Assembly (NCBI GenBank): GCA_937138955.1
Contig: CAKZPJ010000559.1
Location: forward strand, 1 to 10,844
DNA from: an uncultured Flammeovirgaceae bacterium
GTDB taxonomy: Bacteria > Bacteroidota > Bacteroidia > Cytophagales > Cyclobacteriaceae
Length of the DNA: 10,844 nt
Reading direction: 5' to 3'
Shown: piece after piece, positions 8,642-10,844 of the stretch
Layout: every line of letters begins with the position of its first letter
How positions within the stretch are numbered: position 1 is the stretch's first letter
Position numbers and translations under genes: made by a program
Notes under the pieces: model-generated
The model's database searches: none
Seen by the model: only the letters and a program-made list of their open reading frames with translations
Told to the model about the DNA's origin: nothing

Positions 8642-8993
8642 TATATATGCGAACGCAACACTTAAAATTTTGTTTTACTATAAATTACAGTAGTCTTACT
8701 ATTATACCTATAATATCTACCATTTCATAATTAATATTGCTAGTTCTTCATTCTATGCAGGAAATTTCCAATAAATTTATATTTTCCTTCTTGTAATATA
8801 AAGTTCTGAACTTGCCTCTGCTTTCTTTGACCCCCAATCGTTAAGGTGCCTACGGAGGAAGACTATAACAACCTGAAGTACAACCTTCTATTTACGTATT
8901 GCTTATTACCGACTTATTCTTGTTTTCAAACCTTGCCTTCAAGGGAATTGAAAATTAACCTGAGAGCCAAGCAATCTATGAATAAAAGTGGTT
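8642..8993. other. AT-rich spacer without recognisable gene
   Basis: I see no gene or RNA in this 352-bp stretch. A GTG-initiated frame starts at 8846 and runs to 9040, but it has a biased composition and enters the inverted-repeat element, so it is judged spurious. Confidence 0.5.
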
Positions 8994-9005
8994 CTCAATT
9001 CAATA
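8994..9005 (+). repeat. Direct repeat flanking MITE-like element, left copy
   Basis: CTCAATTCAATA is identical to 9134-9145. The two copies bound the inverted-repeat element and could be a 12-bp target-site duplication. Confidence 0.65.
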
Positions 9006-9133
9006 GTGTGTATAACAAACGGGGGGGCAAGGTCTCATAAATTAGCGTACAACCAATCCCCCTAAACTTCCTTCGCCAAGGGGGGTAGGGGGATTTACTC
9101 GGCGTATTGTAGTTGCCCCCGATATGTTATACA
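9006..9133. mobile_element. MITE-like hairpin element with 12-bp flanking repeats
   Basis: Terminal inverted repeats pair GTGTATAACA (9008-9017) with TGTTATACAC (9125-9134). They continue inward as CGGGGGGGCAA (9020-9030) against TTGCCCCCG (9113-9121). A second nested inverted repeat pairs TCCCCCTA (9057-9064) with TAGGGGGA (9086-9093), and CCTT/AAGG around CGCC forms the tip. The direct repeat CTCAATTCAATA occurs at 8994-9005 and again at 9134-9145, exactly bounding the structure, as a target duplication would; its last copy overlaps the final C of the inverted repeat. The element has no coding capacity. Its G and C runs contrast with the AT-rich surroundings. A miniature inverted-repeat transposable element mobilised in trans is the simplest reading. 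A family cannot be named without a genome search. Confidence 0.65.
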
Positions 9134-9145
9134 CTCAATTCAATA
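9134..9145 (+). repeat. Direct repeat flanking MITE-like element, right copy
   Basis: CTCAATTCAATA matches 8994-9005 base for base. Its first C is shared with the end of the right inverted repeat. Confidence 0.65.
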
Positions 9146-9163
9146 TAATATATTGTCACGCTC

Positions 9164-9171
9164 TATGTTTG
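9164..9171 (+). promoter_or_regulatory. Candidate Bacteroidota -7 box for PAS-HisKA gene
   Basis: TATGTTTG matches the TAnnTTTG -7 consensus fully and lies 110 bp before the ATG at 9282. No TTTG is found at the expected -33 position, which here falls in the right direct repeat of the MITE-like element. The insertion may have replaced the original -33 region (inference). Confidence 0.35.
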
Positions 9172-9183
9172 GAGTCATTTCAG

Positions 9184-9270
9184 AGCACTAAAATCAAATA
9201 GAGAAAAAAAATAAGTACTAAAACTTGTGCAATTACTGCTCTTCTTAGTACTTTAAAGGTTTCCAGTGCT
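9184..9270. promoter_or_regulatory. Nested dyads in PAS-HisKA leader
   Basis: The inner 9-bp inverted repeat is AAGTACTAA (9213-9221) and TTAGTACTT (9245-9253). The outer 6-bp repeat is AGCACT (9184-9189) and AGTGCT (9265-9270). Both lie between the candidate -7 box and the ATG, so a leader RNA would fold as a stem with an internal loop, or the dyads could be operator half-sites. No known riboswitch is recognised. Confidence 0.4.
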
Positions 9271-9281
9271 AATAAAAATTC

Positions 9282-9884
9282 ATGAGTCATACGGAAATAG
9301 AAGCATTTCTTCCTCAGTGGGCAGTTAGATCAGAGATATTTTCCGTAATTATAACCGACTTTGAAGGAAAGTATATCTATGTGAATGAAGTATTTAAGAA
9401 GAGGTTTGCCTGGATGAATGCTAATTTTATTGGGCAGCCATTTTCAGTTACTGTGCATCCAGAAGATGTAGAAAAATGTAATCTGGCAGCTTATGAATGT
9501 ATGACTAATCCTGGAAAAATAATTCCAATAAAAATTAGAAAGCCCGTTAGTAATGAAGGAATTCATGAGTGGACCGACTGGGAGTTTTCTTCCTTTCGTG
9601 ACAAAGAGGGTAATGTAGCAGGGGTTTTTTGTATAGGTTATGACATCACTAATCTGAAAATATTTACCGCTGAATCTCTTATTGCTAAATTTAAATTAAA
9701 GAATATTGCTTTCGTTCAATCACACGAAGTACGAGCTCCAGTAGCTACTATTTTAGGGCTAGTCAATCTGATGCTGAAAGAAAATGATCCTCAAACAAAC
9801 CTACGGTATTTAAATGGGCTAAGAGAATCTGCCGAAAAGTTAGATCAGATTATTCACAAAGTAGTTGGATTGACCAAAGATTAA
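9282..9884 (+). CDS. PAS-HisKA protein without ATPase domain
   Basis: The protein has 200 residues. A PAS domain at about 15-125 is clear (FSVIITDFEGKYIYVNEVF, then HPEDVEK and EWTDWEFSSFRDKEGN, ending VFCIGYDIT). A linker leads to a HisKA-like dimerisation/phosphoacceptor helix pair (about 137-197) with the H-box QSHEVRAPVATILGL, predicted phosphoacceptor His148. The protein stops there: there are no N, G1 or G2 boxes of a HATPase_c domain and none in the DNA that follows. No membrane segment is present, so it is cytosolic. Short PAS-HisKA proteins may be natural in Cytophagales, acting as phosphotransfer or dimerisation partners, or this may be a kinase cut by the inverted-repeat element whose first base is the last base of its TAA stop. 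The ATG is preceded by an AT-rich leader with dyads. Confidence 0.88.
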   Translation: MSHTEIEAFLPQWAVRSEIFSVIITDFEGKYIYVNEVFKKRFAWMNANFIGQPFSVTVHPEDVEKCNLAAYECMTNPGKIIPIKIRKPVSNEGIHEWTDWEFSSFRDKEGNVAGVFCIGYDITNLKIFTAESLIAKFKLKNIAFVQSHEVRAPVATILGLVNLMLKENDPQTNLRYLNGLRESAEKLDQIIHKVVGLTKD

Positions 9885-10044
9885 GAAGCTGTTTGAGTTA
9901 TATTTTTTGATTTATTAGGAGAGATTTTTTTGTCAATCTAGGCTCTTTTTGAGTGGCGTAGCCTACGCTACGGTGCGAAAAAAAGCCGACGAGTGGCGGA
10001 AAAAGATTCCTAAGAAACAAGAAGAGTTAACTCAAACAGCTTCT
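9884..10044. mobile_element. 161-bp inverted-repeat element abutting PAS-HisKA stop
   Basis: The perfect 17-bp terminal inverted repeat AGAAGCTGTTTGAGTTA reads forward at 9884-9900 and as its complement at 10028-10044. The interior continues as an imperfect palindrome (TTAGGA near 9914 against TCCTAA near 10008; T-runs against A-runs). Its tip is CGTAGC-CTAC-GCTACG at 9957-9972. No coding frame is present. This is a MITE-like non-autonomous element or the fused ends of an insertion sequence. A third copy of the 17-mer occurs at 10794. No target duplication was found. Confidence 0.65.
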
Positions 10045-10052
10045 AAGAAGCT
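10038..10052. repeat. Head-to-head terminal repeat remnant
   Basis: AGCTTCT-A-AGAAGCT is a 15-bp palindrome formed by the right end of the 161-bp element (AGCTTCT, 10038-10044) and an adjacent AGAAGCT (10046-10052). The latter matches the first seven bases of the terminal repeat. It may be the stub of a second element end. Confidence 0.4.
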
Positions 10053-10384
10053 CCATACAATAGCCTGATGAAATTGTTAGCTAATGAAGTTAAACTAACA
10101 CTGTAAGTATGCCACGGACGCTTAGTATATTTCCATAAATCACAAAAGTATACTAACACCGTTAGTTCTATATAAGCTCATAATGAGCCTTTTCACAATA
10201 CCCGAAAAATGTTGTCATAACAGAGGATATTTCATCTTCTTCGCGATAGTTATCTAAGAGCATATTTAAATTTTGAAAAGCACGGATCGGTGCGTAAACT
10301 TTGGGTCCACCGCGCCACGGGGGCCAAACCTAAAAGCTTATGCAAACCTGTTATACGAGGCTGACCGACAGCGATTTCTATGGT
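10053..10384. other. Spacer with operator-like dyads, no gene seen
   Basis: Apart from the paired dyads at 10094-10166, this stretch shows no gene or RNA. From about 10280 the composition turns GC-richer and matches the IS110 remnant that follows, so about 10280-10384 is probably the non-coding 3' flank of that element. Confidence 0.4.
10094..10166. promoter_or_regulatory. Pair of operator-like ACTAAC dyads
   Basis: ACTAACACTGTAAGT (10094-10108) and ACTAACACCGTTAGT (10152-10166) are 13 of 15 identical, and the second is a perfect 6-bp dyad around ACC. Such dyads are typical of TetR-type repressor operators. On the minus strand TACTTTTG (complement of 10143-10150) matches the -7 consensus TAnnTTTG and sits next to the second dyad. 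No intact gene lies on either side, so any target has been lost or lies beyond the inserted element. There is no sequence proof of binding. Confidence 0.35.
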
Positions 10385-10793
10385 TTAAGCAAGCGTAGAT
10401 GTATAAATTTTTTCATATCGCCCTGCGACCCGGTTTCGGTTGTCTCGGATGCAAGCAAAAACGCGGTGAATAATCTTGTTACGAACCGCGCTCAAAACCA
10501 GCATCTTGTTCTTCCCCTGTGCTACCTTTCGGTGATAGTAGTTGGCCATCTCACCCTTACCGGATACCAGTCAGCATAGCGGAAAGCATTGGATGCCCCG
10601 CATCGATCTTATCGCCGGGCGCCGGGCGCTTTTGCCCCGTTGTAATCCTAAGGATCGTTTGATCCTTAAGGAAGATTCCAACCGCGCGACGGTCGCCAAA
10701 GAGCGAGATTGTTTTCTGTGGCTAATGCTAGAATATGCTGGCTGGGGCAGCCCCGCTGTATACTCCTGTGTGCTCACAACAGAGCAAACTTTT
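10385..10793 (-). pseudogene. Decayed IS110-family transposase, C-terminal remnant
   Basis: On the minus strand a 61-codon open stretch (10385-10570, stop TAA at 10385-10387) encodes a clear IS110/IS116-type transposase tail: MANYYHRKVAQGKNKML, then SAVRNKIIHRVFACIRDNRN and GRYEKIYTSTLA. The frame is closed upstream by a TGA at 10571-10573. Shifting frame near 10560 restores plausible upstream sequence (GHPMLSAMLTGIR, and further out GVYSGAAPAS, comparable to the AGVAP region of IS110 transposases), broken by two TAG codons. The N-terminal RuvC-like part is absent: the remnant stops where the third 17-bp terminal repeat begins at 10794. Frameshift, stops and truncation make it non-functional. 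It is GC-richer than its surroundings, consistent with transfer. Confidence 0.75.
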
Positions 10794-10810
10794 AGAAGCT
10801 GTTTGAGTTA
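10794..10810 (+). repeat. Third copy of 17-bp element terminal repeat
   Basis: AGAAGCTGTTTGAGTTA is identical to 9884-9900 and to the complement of 10028-10044. Including two preceding T bases it matches the 10028 copy over 19 bp. The sequence after it differs from the 161-bp element, so it is probably the end of another, larger element that continues past the window and truncates the IS110 remnant. Confidence 0.7.
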
Positions 10811-10844
10811 ATTATTTGATGCGAAAACAACGGATTTTGAGGCG

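Noticed and set aside
8846..9040. 64-codon plus-strand frame starting with GTG
   Set aside because: No ribosome site or homology-like features, odd composition, and it runs into the left inverted repeat of the MITE-like element.
9006..9134. Integron attC site, because the ends GTATAAC and GTTATAC are mutually complementary and TATAACAAACG resembles the start of Vibrio cassette repeats
   Set aside because: The core does not fit GTTRRRY fully, no integrase or cassette array is present, and the 12-bp flanking direct repeats fit a transposable element better.
10571..10777. 68-codon minus-strand frame beginning MSTQEYTAGL
   Set aside because: It is a different frame over the IS110 remnant; the transposase-like residues lie in the neighbouring frame, so this one is a by-product of the decay.
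10340..10811. Plus-strand frames over 10340-10579 and 10542-10811
   Set aside because: They are antisense to the IS110 transposase remnant and show no domain features.

Overview
The window looks like chromosomal DNA of an environmental Bacteroidota, most likely Cytophagales-like. This rests on protein families only: a Planctomycete-type cytochrome/DUF1553 protein paired with DUF1501, an M43 lipoprotein metalloprotease, a short PAS-HisKA protein and a Bacteroidetes-type IS110 transposase end. The genes also lack clear Shine-Dalgarno sequences. No rRNA, tRNA or CRISPR was seen.

Layout. (1) 1-4635, plus strand: the 3' part of a large PSCyt1-DUF1549-LamG-DUF1553 protein, then a DUF1501 gene. These families usually occur as a pair. 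The DUF1501 frame carries an in-frame TGA (3295-3297) that separates its Tat/lipoprotein signal from the catalytic domain. A symmetric hairpin follows at 4641-4675. (2) 4694-6427, minus strand: an M43 (pappalysin/cytophagalysin-type) zinc protease lipoprotein with six C-terminal repeats of about 47 residues, probably a six-bladed propeller. (3) 6727-7791, plus strand: a Tat-exported NHL-type beta-propeller protein, ending at a strong hairpin shared with the convergent gene. (4) 7879-8641, minus strand: a small conserved-type hypothetical protein and a small putative secreted protein. (5) 8642-10844: mobile-element debris surrounding a 200-residue PAS-HisKA protein that has no ATPase domain. 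The debris comprises a 128-bp MITE-like hairpin element flanked by 12-bp direct repeats, a 161-bp hairpin element with 17-bp terminal repeats that abuts the PAS-HisKA stop codon, a decayed IS110-family transposase 3' end, and a third copy of the 17-bp terminal repeat at the window edge.

The left two thirds encode mostly exported proteins (cytochrome-like, Tat, lipoprotein), consistent with cell-surface or periplasmic breakdown of polymers; that role is inference. The right end is unstable, element-rich DNA. No new multi-gene system was found. The observations most worth checking are the in-frame TGA in DUF1501, the protease-propeller fusion, the two hairpin elements beside the PAS-HisKA gene, and an orphan pair of operator-like dyads at 10094-10166.
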